64,000 bases of DNA from RGIG3178 sp963674495. Its GTDB lineage: Bacteria; Bacillota; Clostridia; Christensenellales; QAND01. How positions within the stretch are numbered: position 1 is the stretch's first letter; every line of letters starts with the position of its first letter. The translations under genes and the position numbers were made by a program. The DNA lies in NCBI GenBank assembly GCA_963674495.2, contig CAXXLG010000001.1, forward strand, positions 682,001 to 746,000, read 5' to 3'. Under the pieces are notes generated by a model. It was not told where the DNA came from and made no database searches. It saw nothing but the letters and a program-made list of their open reading frames with translations. Of this stretch, positions 8,197-16,207 are shown in pieces.

Positions 8197-9377
8197 CTGG
8201 TTACCTCCGTTTGCATATCGCCAAGGAATGAAGTTCCGGATTGCCACGGTGACAGGTCAAAAAACTCTGAAATCGTGGCGGCAATGTCACTAAAAGTTTC
8301 ACGCGTACCTAAATTTACGTTTTGTTTGAGCCGCTTACCGTAGCATAGCACCGGTATGTATTCACGCGAATGATCGGTAGATGCCGTGGTGGGGTCACAG
8401 CCGTGGTCCGCCGTGATCAACAGGATGTCATCCTCACCCAATCGTTCGATAAACAAAGGGATGGAATCATCGAATGCTTTGAGGGCATCTGCATAGCCCT
8501 GCACATTGTTGCGGTGCCCGTACAGCATATCAAAATCCACAAGGTTGGTGAAGATAAGCCCGTCAATATTCTGGCTCATACAATACAAGGTCGCCTCGGT
8601 ACAGGATTTGTTGTCGGGCTGATGATTGGTATACGTCAAACCACGGTGTGCAAAGATGTCCTCGATCTTTCCGATCCCGCATACGTCGTATCCGTTGGCC
8701 TTGAGCACATCCAACACCGTATCACCCGGTGGTTCAACGGAAAAATCCTTGCGGTGGGCGGTACGGACAAAGTTCCCTTGTTCTCCTGTAAACGGGCGCG
8801 CAATTACCCGGCCCACCTGGTAATCACCGTCAAGAAGATGGCGTGCTATAAGGCACATATCGTACAGTTTCTTAACCGGAATGATATCCTCGTGCGCAGC
8901 GATCTGGAACACGCTGTCCGCAGACGTATAGACGATGGGTTTTTTTGTACGCATATGCTCCACACCCAAGACATTTATGATCTCTGTACCGGATGCGACC
9001 GTATTGCCTAAAATTCCAATCCCTATTTCCTTCTCAAACGCATGAATAACTTCGTCCGGAAAACCGTGTGGGAACGTCGGAAAGGGCTTGTCCAAAATAA
9101 GACCTGCCATTTCCCAATGCCCTCCCGTCGTATCCTTGCCCGCAAACATCTCCAGTGAGCGACCATAGCATCCTATAGGTGGGATGCTATTTCTAGTCCA
9201 TGTTATACCGTCGATGTTCGAAAATCCCAGTTTATTAAGGTTTTTTAGCTTGAGCGACGGCACATCGCGTAGAATATGTCCCACCGTATCCGATCCTTCA
9301 TCACCAAATTGATGCGCATCGGGCAAAGCGCCGATGCCCACACTGTCCATTACAATTAAAATAAATTTTTTTGCCAT
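8193..9377 (-). CDS. deoB: Phosphopentomutase
   Basis: Interconverts ribose-1-phosphate and ribose-5-phosphate (and the deoxy forms), linking nucleoside breakdown to the pentose pathway. The alkaline-phosphatase-type metal sites are visible in MDSVGIGALPDA near the N-terminus and in LLITADHGCDPTT and TDHSREYIPVL near the C-terminus. The length of 394 residues is standard. It overlaps punA by four bases. In Clostridia the order spoIIM-xerD-deoB-punA-dacF is common; here xerD is missing. Confidence 0.96.
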   Translation of the reverse strand: MAKKFILIVMDSVGIGALPDAHQFGDEGSDTVGHILRDVPSLKLKNLNKLGFSNIDGITWTRNSIPPIGCYGRSLEMFAGKDTTGGHWEMAGLILDKPFPTFPHGFPDEVIHAFEKEIGIGILGNTVASGTEIINVLGVEHMRTKKPIVYTSADSVFQIAAHEDIIPVKKLYDMCLIARHLLDGDYQVGRVIARPFTGEQGNFVRTAHRKDFSVEPPGDTVLDVLKANGYDVCGIGKIEDIFAHRGLTYTNHQPDNKSCTEATLYCMSQNIDGLIFTNLVDFDMLYGHRNNVQGYADALKAFDDSIPLFIERLGEDDILLITADHGCDPTTASTDHSREYIPVLCYGKRLKQNVNLGTRETFSDIAATISEFFDLSPWQSGTSFLGDMQTEVTR

Positions 9378-9394
9378 CTACCTTAACCCCGCTT

Positions 9395-9997
9395 TCATAC
9401 GTAGCTGCTGCCCAGATTGGCAATCAGCCACGGCATCAGTATACTTTCTATTATAAGTGCAATGCAGAAAAATATAAATGCCAACGTAAGATCACTTGCA
9501 TATCGTTTTGCTTTATGTTTGGACATTCGGATACGTATATGCGTCAAAGCCACCGAGCCTGCAAAGGCAAAGCAAGGAATCAGGAGTAGATTTTGTAGAC
9601 TAAGTACCGCTATTGACAACAGAACCCCGCGAAACCCATAGGCGACCCGCAACATGCCCACCACGACGCCCATGCCGTATCCTTTGATCACCGGCACAGC
9701 AAATACGAACACACTGCCAAAGCGAAACAAGCCGGCCAGAATCAAAATCCCAAACCAACGTCCGTGCGTCAGCATTGCATCCAACAGGAGCTCACCCGCA
9801 TTTAACTCTCCGTAAACGTAACCTTCAAGCCATCGGGAAATCGACTGGACCAAGGGGGTTGCATCCGTCTTCGCCATAATTCGCATGCTCGTGAAACCGC
9901 AGGATATGCCAACGATCAACAAGAACAGCCAACTTGCATAATACAGCGGATGTTTTTTTATATCCAAAGCAAATGATTCCAACTGGCCTTTACGCAC
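9395..9997 (-). CDS. spoIIM: Stage II sporulation protein M
   Basis: With SpoIID and SpoIIP, SpoIIM anchors the machine that degrades septal peptidoglycan and drives engulfment of the forespore. Five to six hydrophobic helices are visible, starting at HPLYYASWLFLLIVGISCG. The family's central segment (GRWFGILILAGLFRFGSVFVF, then VPVIKGYGMGVVVG) and the final PWLIANLGSSYV are also present. The start is uncertain. The frame is open to 10102, but the first 30 residues are unlike the family. I chose the GTG at 9997, ten bases after GGGAG; a GTG at 10006 is also possible. It lies directly downstream of spo0A. Confidence 0.85.
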   Translation of the reverse strand: MRKGQLESFALDIKKHPLYYASWLFLLIVGISCGFTSMRIMAKTDATPLVQSISRWLEGYVYGELNAGELLLDAMLTHGRWFGILILAGLFRFGSVFVFAVPVIKGYGMGVVVGMLRVAYGFRGVLLSIAVLSLQNLLLIPCFAFAGSVALTHIRIRMSKHKAKRYASDLTLAFIFFCIALIIESILMPWLIANLGSSYV

Positions 9998-10104
9998 ATC
10001 CTTCACACTCCCATGCGTATGAGGATATGCAAAAAAAATACACATGTATGCATAAGACAACTGCATGCGCATCATGTGTATGGGTTTTATAAATACGCGC
10101 AACC

Positions 10105-10860
10105 TCAGGATATCAGCATTCGATCCGTTAACATGGCAATGAATTCGCGGTTGCTCGGTTTTCCCTTGTTGCTGTTAATGGTAAAACCGAACAGCTCATG
10201 TATGGCATCTAGATGCCCGTACATGAAGACGTATTCAATGGCATAGCGGATGGAACGCTCCACATTCGTAGCGGTTGTGCTTTCCGCCTGGGCAACCGGT
10301 GTATACAAACGGGCGGCCAGATCCTCCAGAACCGATAAATCGGCCATCGCCATCAGAAGTGCTCTGCGCAGATACCTGTATCCGCTCAGCTTGGCAGGCA
10401 TGCCAATCCTATTGAGAAGCTGCGTTACCCGAATGCGCGTTTCCGCATCATAAACACTGCCGTCATATATGGGCATGGCGGATTGGTTCTTGGGATAGCA
10501 TAGCATACGGATACGTTTGGCCAGATACATCGCTTCGGTGGGTTTTTTGATAAAATAGCTTACGCCGAAATCGCTGCATCGTTGCAGAACTATTTCGTCC
10601 AGCAAGGCACTGTATACGATTAGAATGGGATGATATGGCCGTACTTTCAACGCTTCCAAAACGGAAAACCCATCCATTTCTTTGAGCAACAGATCCATGA
10701 CCACGACATCGGGCTTGATACGGTCTATCTGCTTTAAAAGCGTCGATCCCGTGGTAGCAAGGGCGTTGATATCAAAATCCAACTCGTTTTCCCATTGCTT
10801 TTGTAGGTGATTCAAATGCGTATAACTGCTATCCGCTAAAATCATTTTGATGCGGCTCAT
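10105..10860 (-). CDS. spo0A: Sporulation master regulator Spo0A
   Basis: Response regulator that starts sporulation when phosphorylated. The receiver domain (residues 1-120) has the acidic pocket at D10 and the phospho-acceptor at D56 (VVVMDLLLKEMDG). A conserved Lys lies in YFIKKPTEA. The DNA-binding output domain (about 145-251) carries family signatures LLNRIGMPAKLSGYRYLRRAL, TTATNVERSIRYAIEYVF and NKGKPSNREFIAMLTDR. The start ATG at 10860 follows a GGGGGG site; a TTG at 10875 is less likely. The spoIVB-spo0A order is conserved across spore formers. It has its own promoter at 10884-10911. Confidence 0.98.
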   Translation of the reverse strand: MSRIKMILADSSYTHLNHLQKQWENELDFDINALATTGSTLLKQIDRIKPDVVVMDLLLKEMDGFSVLEALKVRPYHPILIVYSALLDEIVLQRCSDFGVSYFIKKPTEAMYLAKRIRMLCYPKNQSAMPIYDGSVYDAETRIRVTQLLNRIGMPAKLSGYRYLRRALLMAMADLSVLEDLAARLYTPVAQAESTTATNVERSIRYAIEYVFMYGHLDAIHELFGFTINSNKGKPSNREFIAMLTDRMLIS

Positions 10861-10883
10861 ATTTGTCCCCCCCAAGCGATATC

Positions 10884-10911
10884 ATTGTACCGCAACCACA
10901 ACAATATTCAA
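10884..10911 (-). promoter_or_regulatory. Sigma-A-like promoter of spo0A
   Basis: TTGAAT (10906-10911), a 16-bp spacer and TACAAT (10884-10889) lie in the 38-bp gap between spoIVB and spo0A. The predicted transcript starts about 17 nt before the ATG. A sigma-H promoter, known for Bacillus spo0A, was not recognised. Confidence 0.5.
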
Positions 10912-10913
10912 AG

Positions 10914-12197
10914 TCAAAACAGATCGGATTGTTTGAGCATCCATTCGATGAAAATGCCGTATCCCTTTTGAGGATCGCTTACCAGCACATGTGTGACGGC
11001 GCCGATCAGTTTCCCGTTTTGAATGATGGGGCTGCCCGACATTCCCTGCACAATGCCGTTGGTTTGCTGCAATAGCCGCGGATCGCTGATTTGGATAACC
11101 ATTCCCTTGCCTGCCGCCTGTGTTTGGCGGTTGATCCGCACGATTTCGCAATCGTATTCCTCCACGGTCTGTTCTTCCACCGTGCACAGAACCGTCGCAT
11201 GCCCCAACTCCACTTCGTTTTGCCATCCGACAGGTACACCGTCTGGATACAGCGTAGAAGCCACCGGCTGGTACAGCGTTCCAAACAGGCCCTCGTCCGA
11301 ATTCATAAGGATTTTTCCTATTGCTTTGCCGCTGGTCACAAACATGCCACACAGTTCCCCAGGCACGCCGTCCTCTCCCTTGATCACATCAATCACGCGA
11401 GCGCCGACGATCTGCCCTTCTTTGAGCAGAAGGTTTTCGCTTGTATCCGCGTCGGCTATAGCATGCCCGAGTGCGGCGAACGACTGGTTCATGGGATCGG
11501 TATACGTCAGCGTTCCGATACCCGCCGTGCTGTCTCTGACCCAAAGACCAATGCGGTATTTTCCATCCACGCTGTCCTTCACAGGGTGTGCCGTCAGCTC
11601 AATTTCCTCGTCGCTGCGCAGAACGGTGATGTGAATATCCGTGCGGCTGTTGATAATCAATTCACCCAAATGATCAGCGTTGCGAATCCTTTCGCCGTTG
11701 ACGGCAATGATCACATCCCCCTCACGGATACCGGCCATCGTGCCCGGATTAACGGATGTCCCATCCCCCTGTACGATGTCTGCAGTGCTTACCACCAGCG
11801 CACCCTGGGTATACATTGCCACGCCGATACATTGGCCGCCCGGCGTCAAAACGCGGTCCTGATCTACCAACAGCGTCATGTTTCGGATGGTCATCCCCGC
11901 GATCTTGAATGAAATCCGCGCCTCTCCCGCACCACAGGCCGCTATGGTGAACGGTTCGCTTAAATCAATGCTGCCGCCTATGTCTTTAATGTCCCTGCCA
12001 TTTATGGATACTTCGCTCTGTGTAGACGTTACCTCGATGGAGGCTGTAATGGGCAACCCCGTCGTTAATACGATCTCTTCTCCCGTTTGCAGATACAGCC
12101 GCTCCGGCAATCCCTGTGGAAGAGGAATAGGCAAAAAATTCAACGAAAAAATAGACAATGCCAGTACGATCCCGATTGTACGCAACCATTTGGTCAA
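10914..12197 (-). CDS. spoIVB: SpoIVB signalling peptidase (S55)
   Basis: Serine protease secreted by the forespore, which in Bacillus cleaves SpoIVFA and so triggers pro-sigma-K processing in the mother cell. An N-terminal membrane/signal segment covers residues 5-25. A PDZ domain spans about 120-205 (PGTMAGIREGDVIIAVNGE). The S55 domain has a His at about 245 (AALGHAIAD) and the serine motif GMSGSP at 385-390. The length of 427 residues is typical. The start is a TTG eight bases after AAGGAGG. It is preceded by a very strong terminator after recN, so it has its own promoter; I could not assign a forespore promoter with confidence. Confidence 0.96.
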   Translation of the reverse strand: MTKWLRTIGIVLALSIFSLNFLPIPLPQGLPERLYLQTGEEIVLTTGLPITASIEVTSTQSEVSINGRDIKDIGGSIDLSEPFTIAACGAGEARISFKIAGMTIRNMTLLVDQDRVLTPGGQCIGVAMYTQGALVVSTADIVQGDGTSVNPGTMAGIREGDVIIAVNGERIRNADHLGELIINSRTDIHITVLRSDEEIELTAHPVKDSVDGKYRIGLWVRDSTAGIGTLTYTDPMNQSFAALGHAIADADTSENLLLKEGQIVGARVIDVIKGEDGVPGELCGMFVTSGKAIGKILMNSDEGLFGTLYQPVASTLYPDGVPVGWQNEVELGHATVLCTVEEQTVEEYDCEIVRINRQTQAAGKGMVIQISDPRLLQQTNGIVQGMSGSPIIQNGKLIGAVTHVLVSDPQKGYGIFIEWMLKQSDLF

Positions 12198-12257
12198 GAC
12201 AGCATCCTCCTTACCGGTTTACCGGTTCGCATTCTATACTATCCATTCCATCCGATT

Positions 12258-12296
12258 TCAAAACAAAAGCGATATGCAGGCATATCGCTTTTGTTT
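12258..12296 (-). terminator. Terminator after recN
   Basis: A perfect 16-bp stem (12261-12276 with 12281-12296, 4-nt loop) begins at the recN stop codon and ends in CTTTTGTTTTG on the minus strand. Confidence 0.85.
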
Positions 12297-14008
12297 CACG
12301 ACAACGTTTGTTTAATGGCCTTTGCCCGGGAAATCATTTCCTTTGCATGCGCGAGCCCGTGGCCGCCTTCTCCTTCGCCACCCAAAAGGCGCGCCACCTC
12401 CAACGCATGCATTTCTTCGTCCAACCGCTGCAATGTGGTGGATGTATTTGTTTGCTTCGTATGCTTCTCAACCAAAAAATGCGTATCGGCCATACTGGCC
12501 AATTGTGCCAAATGCGTCACGCACAACACCTGTCGATTGTGGGATATTGCAGCCATCTTTTGCGCGACAACATGCGCCATTTGTCCGCCGATACCGGCGT
12601 CTATTTCATCAAAGATCAGACAATCAATGTCATCAAGCTGTGCCGCAATATTCTTCAGGGCCAGCATAATGCGCGATGCTTCGCCACCTGACGCGATGCG
12701 CGAAAGCGGTCTCAACGGTTGTCCTACATTGGCGCTGAGCATAAATTCCACACTGTCCAAACCATTGCGCGTATATTGTCTTGCATCCGTTTGAGCGCTT
12801 TGGGGTATATCGGCAAACGAGGCCGTAAAGCGCACGCTGTTCATCCCAAGATCCCTAAGTTCATCCATGATGCGCTCTTCAAACTGCTCGGCAACTTTTT
12901 TGCGTATTCTATGCAGTGTGAGACTTTGTTGATACACCCGCTCGATCTGTTCGACTTTTTGCGCCTCTAGCTTTTCAATGAGTGCTTGCGCGTTGGTCAA
13001 GCGCAGGATTTCTGCTTCCACGGTTTGACCCATCTGTATGACCGCCTCGATATTCCCTCCGTATTTTCGTTTTAGCGTTTGGATTTCATCCAATCTACGT
13101 CCGATCTCCTCCGCCTCGTTCGCATCAAATTCAAGCAAGTCGTTGATTTGACCAAACGTGTCCGCGGCGCCTTCAAGCGAAAAATATGCATCATCAAACT
13201 GTTGTGCGAGTTCCCGGTAAGATTCGTCCAACGATGCAATGGAACGCAGTTCATGGCAACAGATGCGCAACAAATCCAGTGCACCACCTTGATTGGTGCC
13301 GTGTAGGTTGGATTCAACGTTTGCAAACGTCTCAACGATGCGTTTTGCGTTGTTGATTAATATGCGTTGTCGCTGTAGTTTGTTATCTTCGTCCGTCTGC
13401 AACTGAGCGTTTTGGATCTCATAGAGTTGATAGCGCAATATATCTAAACGTCGATCGCGTTCCCCTCCGTCCGCGCCAAAATTCGCCAGCTCATGTATGC
13501 ACCGACGCAATTCTGCCAGATCCTCTTGCATTTTTGCCTTAACAACTGCTATCTCGGCACCGCCAAACGCGTCCAGAAGTTCGATATGAAGTTGTGTATT
13601 GAACAACGATTGATGTTCGTGTTGACCATGGATGTCAATCAACCGTTCGCTCACACGCCGTAGTGCAGCGTTGGTGACAAGCGAACCGTTGACTCTGCAA
13701 ACGTTGCGGCCGCTTGTAAATATCTCACGTGAGAGCATCAGATACTCATCTTTTTCGACGCCTAGCTCCTCCAGTATTTCATCACAAACACCAGCTTGGT
13801 CGACAAACGTCGCTTCCACAACGGCCTTTGTACTGCCCACAGAGATCAGGTCACGGTCTGCCCGGACACCCAAAACAAGGTTCAGCGCATCGATCAGGAT
13901 GGATTTCCCAGCACCTGTCTCGCCGGTTAACACGTTCAACCCACGGTTGAATTCCACCGAGGCTTTGTCGATCAGCGCGATATTGTGTATCTCAATGCGT
14001 TGCAACAT
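12296..14008 (-). CDS. recN: DNA repair protein RecN
   Basis: SMC-like ATPase that acts early at DNA double-strand breaks. Walker A (GETGAGKS) is at residues 29-36. The long central part is coiled coil. The ABC signature RIASGGEASRIMLALK and Walker B LIFDEIDAGIGG lie in the C-terminal third. The length of 570 residues is normal. It follows argR by three bases, in the nadK-argR-recN order shared by most Firmicutes. Confidence 0.97.
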   Translation of the reverse strand: MLQRIEIHNIALIDKASVEFNRGLNVLTGETGAGKSILIDALNLVLGVRADRDLISVGSTKAVVEATFVDQAGVCDEILEELGVEKDEYLMLSREIFTSGRNVCRVNGSLVTNAALRRVSERLIDIHGQHEHQSLFNTQLHIELLDAFGGAEIAVVKAKMQEDLAELRRCIHELANFGADGGERDRRLDILRYQLYEIQNAQLQTDEDNKLQRQRILINNAKRIVETFANVESNLHGTNQGGALDLLRICCHELRSIASLDESYRELAQQFDDAYFSLEGAADTFGQINDLLEFDANEAEEIGRRLDEIQTLKRKYGGNIEAVIQMGQTVEAEILRLTNAQALIEKLEAQKVEQIERVYQQSLTLHRIRKKVAEQFEERIMDELRDLGMNSVRFTASFADIPQSAQTDARQYTRNGLDSVEFMLSANVGQPLRPLSRIASGGEASRIMLALKNIAAQLDDIDCLIFDEIDAGIGGQMAHVVAQKMAAISHNRQVLCVTHLAQLASMADTHFLVEKHTKQTNTSTTLQRLDEEMHALEVARLLGGEGEGGHGLAHAKEMISRAKAIKQTLS

Positions 14009-14011
14009 GGA

Positions 14012-14461
14012 TTATTTCGACATCCTCTTTAGCTTTCTGACAATTTCCGATGCATTGACACCGTCGCGCAAAGCGACGAAGATGGTATTGTCCCCAGCAA
14101 TGGAGCCACATATCTCAGTCCAATGCAGGGAGTCCAACGCTTCAGCAGCCGCATTGGCTGTGCCAGTCAACGTTCGGATCACAACCAGATTTCCCGCCAC
14201 TTCAACACCGGTAACGGTATCCGCAAAGATACGTATCAACGCGCTCTGGTTGCGGATATCGCCGTTCTCGGCAGGTATGTATTTATACACGCCTTTTTCG
14301 GACAGCGTTTTGATTAAGCGCAAATCCTTGATGTCACGCGAAATTGTTGCCTGTGTCACCGAGATGCCGCGGTTTCTAAGAAGCACGGCCAGTTCATCCT
14401 GTGTTTCCACATCAATGTTCTCAATGAGTTCGAGTATCAATTCTTGTCGTTTGTTTTTCAT
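14012..14461 (-). CDS. argR: Arginine repressor
   Basis: Hexameric regulator that binds ARG boxes when loaded with arginine. The N-terminal winged helix contains VTQATISRDIKDLRLIK (about 35-51). The C-terminal domain binds arginine and forms the hexamer, including the GDNTIFVALRDG segment. The length of 149 residues is typical. The start ATG overlaps the nadK stop and has GGAGG upstream. A palindrome resembling an ARG box overlaps the promoter of this operon at 15366-15386, so the gene may control itself. Confidence 0.96.
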   Translation of the reverse strand: MKNKRQELILELIENIDVETQDELAVLLRNRGISVTQATISRDIKDLRLIKTLSEKGVYKYIPAENGDIRNQSALIRIFADTVTGVEVAGNLVVIRTLTGTANAAAEALDSLHWTEICGSIAGDNTIFVALRDGVNASEIVRKLKRMSK

Positions 14462-15333
14462 TCCGGATTATCCTCCCCCTCTGGGGTATTCCATTCTGCC
14501 ATTTTTTTCTGTAATTGTTCAAAGAAACTTAACTGATCCAACCGAATAAATTTGGCATCATAACAAGCACGTTGTATTTTAAGCACGGTTCCATATTGAA
14601 CTTTATCGGGGTATTTTTGATCATCCGCCATCAATTTACAAATATCGCGCGCTCCGTTGGACATTAATTCCACCGTAGCGTTTGCTGGAATAACGATGGG
14701 CCGGGCATACAGTGAATGTGCGCAAACAGGCACCAGCAGCAAACAATCCACGGTTGGTTCCACGATCGGCCCTCCTGTTGAGAGTGCATAACCCGTGGAT
14801 CCCGTTGGCGTTGACACCATCACACCGTCGCATGCATACGTCGCAACATGGTTGCCGTTGCAATAGGCGCGAATACGCACTACACCGCCGTCAATGTTAC
14901 GGTAAAGGCCTATTTCATTCAAAGCGATCAAAGGCGTACCGATCAGCGTATCGCCGTGAAGCAACGACCCTTGCAGCATTGCACGACGCTCGATTCGAAA
15001 TTCGCCAAGCAAGATGCGCTGTATCGCCTGTTCAATATCCTCCGGTTGTATCTCCGACATGAATCCAAGCCTACCCAAGTTTACACCGAGAATGGGTATA
15101 TCCAACGAAGCAAAGCTGCGCGCTGCGCGTAACAGCGTACCATCGCCACCCAATACCAGCGCGAAATCTACAGCATGAATATGCGGTTGAAATGGTTCAA
15201 GATGTAAAAGGGCCTGATCTTCCGGCATGCAGTAGCTACGCACATCGTGATTGGCCAGTGTGTTCACAAACAGGCCGATCTGATCGGTATCCATCCGATG
15301 GTTTTGATTTGTCATGATGCAAACAGAATGCAC
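14458..15333 (-). CDS. nadK: NAD kinase
   Basis: Phosphorylates NAD to NADP. The GGDGTLLRAA motif (about 61-70), ALNEIGLYR and the Gly-rich CDGVMVSTPTGSTGYALS segment identify the family. I start at the GTG at 15333, seven bases after AGGGGG. The frame is open to 15363, but that part overlaps the promoter region. It leads the nadK-argR-recN operon. Confidence 0.93.
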   Translation of the reverse strand: MHSVCIMTNQNHRMDTDQIGLFVNTLANHDVRSYCMPEDQALLHLEPFQPHIHAVDFALVLGGDGTLLRAARSFASLDIPILGVNLGRLGFMSEIQPEDIEQAIQRILLGEFRIERRAMLQGSLLHGDTLIGTPLIALNEIGLYRNIDGGVVRIRAYCNGNHVATYACDGVMVSTPTGSTGYALSTGGPIVEPTVDCLLLVPVCAHSLYARPIVIPANATVELMSNGARDICKLMADDQKYPDKVQYGTVLKIQRACYDAKFIRLDQLSFFEQLQKKMAEWNTPEGEDNPE

Positions 15334-15354
15334 GCCTCCGCCCCCTATGCATGT

Positions 15355-15383
15355 ATTATACAAATGGATTGTATAAAATACAA
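15355..15383 (-). promoter_or_regulatory. Promoter of nadK-argR-recN
   Basis: TATAAT (15355-15360) lies 17 bp from TTGTAT (15378-15383) on the minus strand, about 20 bases before the nadK GTG. The -35 lies inside a perfect palindrome (15366-15386). Confidence 0.6.
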
Positions 15384-15386
15384 TCC
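15366..15386. promoter_or_regulatory. Palindromic operator, candidate ARG box
   Basis: GGATTGTAT, a 3-bp centre AAA and ATACAATCC form a perfect 9-bp inverted repeat covering the -35. A shorter, similar palindrome (GTATTATAC, 15353-15361) lies on the -10 with its centre 19 bp away. Tandem palindromes with TGTAT/ATACA arms resemble ARG boxes, and argR is the second gene of the operon. Confidence 0.5.
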
Positions 15387-15418
15387 GAACATTGGAAATT
15401 TCCCAGATTTTCCCGTAT

Positions 15419-16207
15419 TTATATTCGCGTTATGCGCTCAACCCACGATTGTAGTATTTGATCATCCTGCTTGCGTTCATCTACCTGAATCCACAACAGA
15501 TATTCAACGTTGCCCTTTGCCCCTTTGATGGGTGAAGGTTCAATGCCGCACACCAAAAATCCGCATTGTTGTGCGTAGCGCATGATGTCCATGCAAACGT
15601 CCGCACGGACGGCGACATCGCGTACAATGCCGCCCTTTTGTACCTTGTCGCGGCCCGCTTCAAATTGTGGTTTGATCAGGACGACCGCGTTGCTCATCGT
15701 GTTAAGGCATTTGTACATGGGGAGCAGTATATGTTTGAGTGAAATGAACGATACATCCGCACAGGCAAACGATACCGGCTCGATATCACAAACGCTAAGG
15801 TTGCGTGCATTATAGCGTTCCAATACGACCACGCTGGGGTTTATTCGAAGGCTGTAATCCAACTGCCCGTATCCAACATCCACCGCGTAGACGCGTTTGG
15901 CGCCGCTTTGCAACAGGCAGTCGGTAAAACCGCCTGTCGATGCGCCGATATCCAAGCAGACCAGACCATGCACGTCAATTGAAAATGCATCCAAAGCTCT
16001 TTTAAGTTTCAGACCGCCCCGACCAACGAACGGCGGTTTTTCCTTTATGGTCAATTCGTCCGACGCATCAACTGACATGGAAGCCTTTTGCGCGACATGA
16101 CCGTTGACGAGCACCTCCTTTGACAAAATGAGCGCCTGAGCCAAGGCACGGCTCTTTGCCAGACCCGCTTCTACCAACCTCACGTCCAAACGAACTTTAT
16201 CAGCCAT
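15419..16207 (-). CDS. tlyA: TlyA-family rRNA methyltransferase / hemolysin-like protein
   Basis: Predicted 2'-O-methyltransferase of ribosomal RNA. An S4 RNA-binding domain occupies residues 1-65 (RLDVRLVEAGLAKSRALAQ). A FtsJ-like Rossmann domain follows with the SAM motif CLDIGASTGGFTDCLLQ. The length is 262 residues. I start at the ATG at 16207, which overlaps the dxs stop by eight bases and follows AGGG. The dxs-tlyA-nadK-argR-recN order is conserved in Firmicutes. The old name hemolysin should not be read as a toxin claim. Confidence 0.93.
   Translation of the reverse strand: MADKVRLDVRLVEAGLAKSRALAQALILSKEVLVNGHVAQKASMSVDASDELTIKEKPPFVGRGGLKLKRALDAFSIDVHGLVCLDIGASTGGFTDCLLQSGAKRVYAVDVGYGQLDYSLRINPSVVVLERYNARNLSVCDIEPVSFACADVSFISLKHILLPMYKCLNTMSNAVVLIKPQFEAGRDKVQKGGIVRDVAVRADVCMDIMRYAQQCGFLVCGIEPSPIKGAKGNVEYLLWIQVDERKQDDQILQSWVERITRI

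Noticed and set aside
13632..14549. 305-codon plus-strand frame across recN-argR-nadK
   Set aside because: Antisense shadow of three well-supported genes, with no coding signature of its own.
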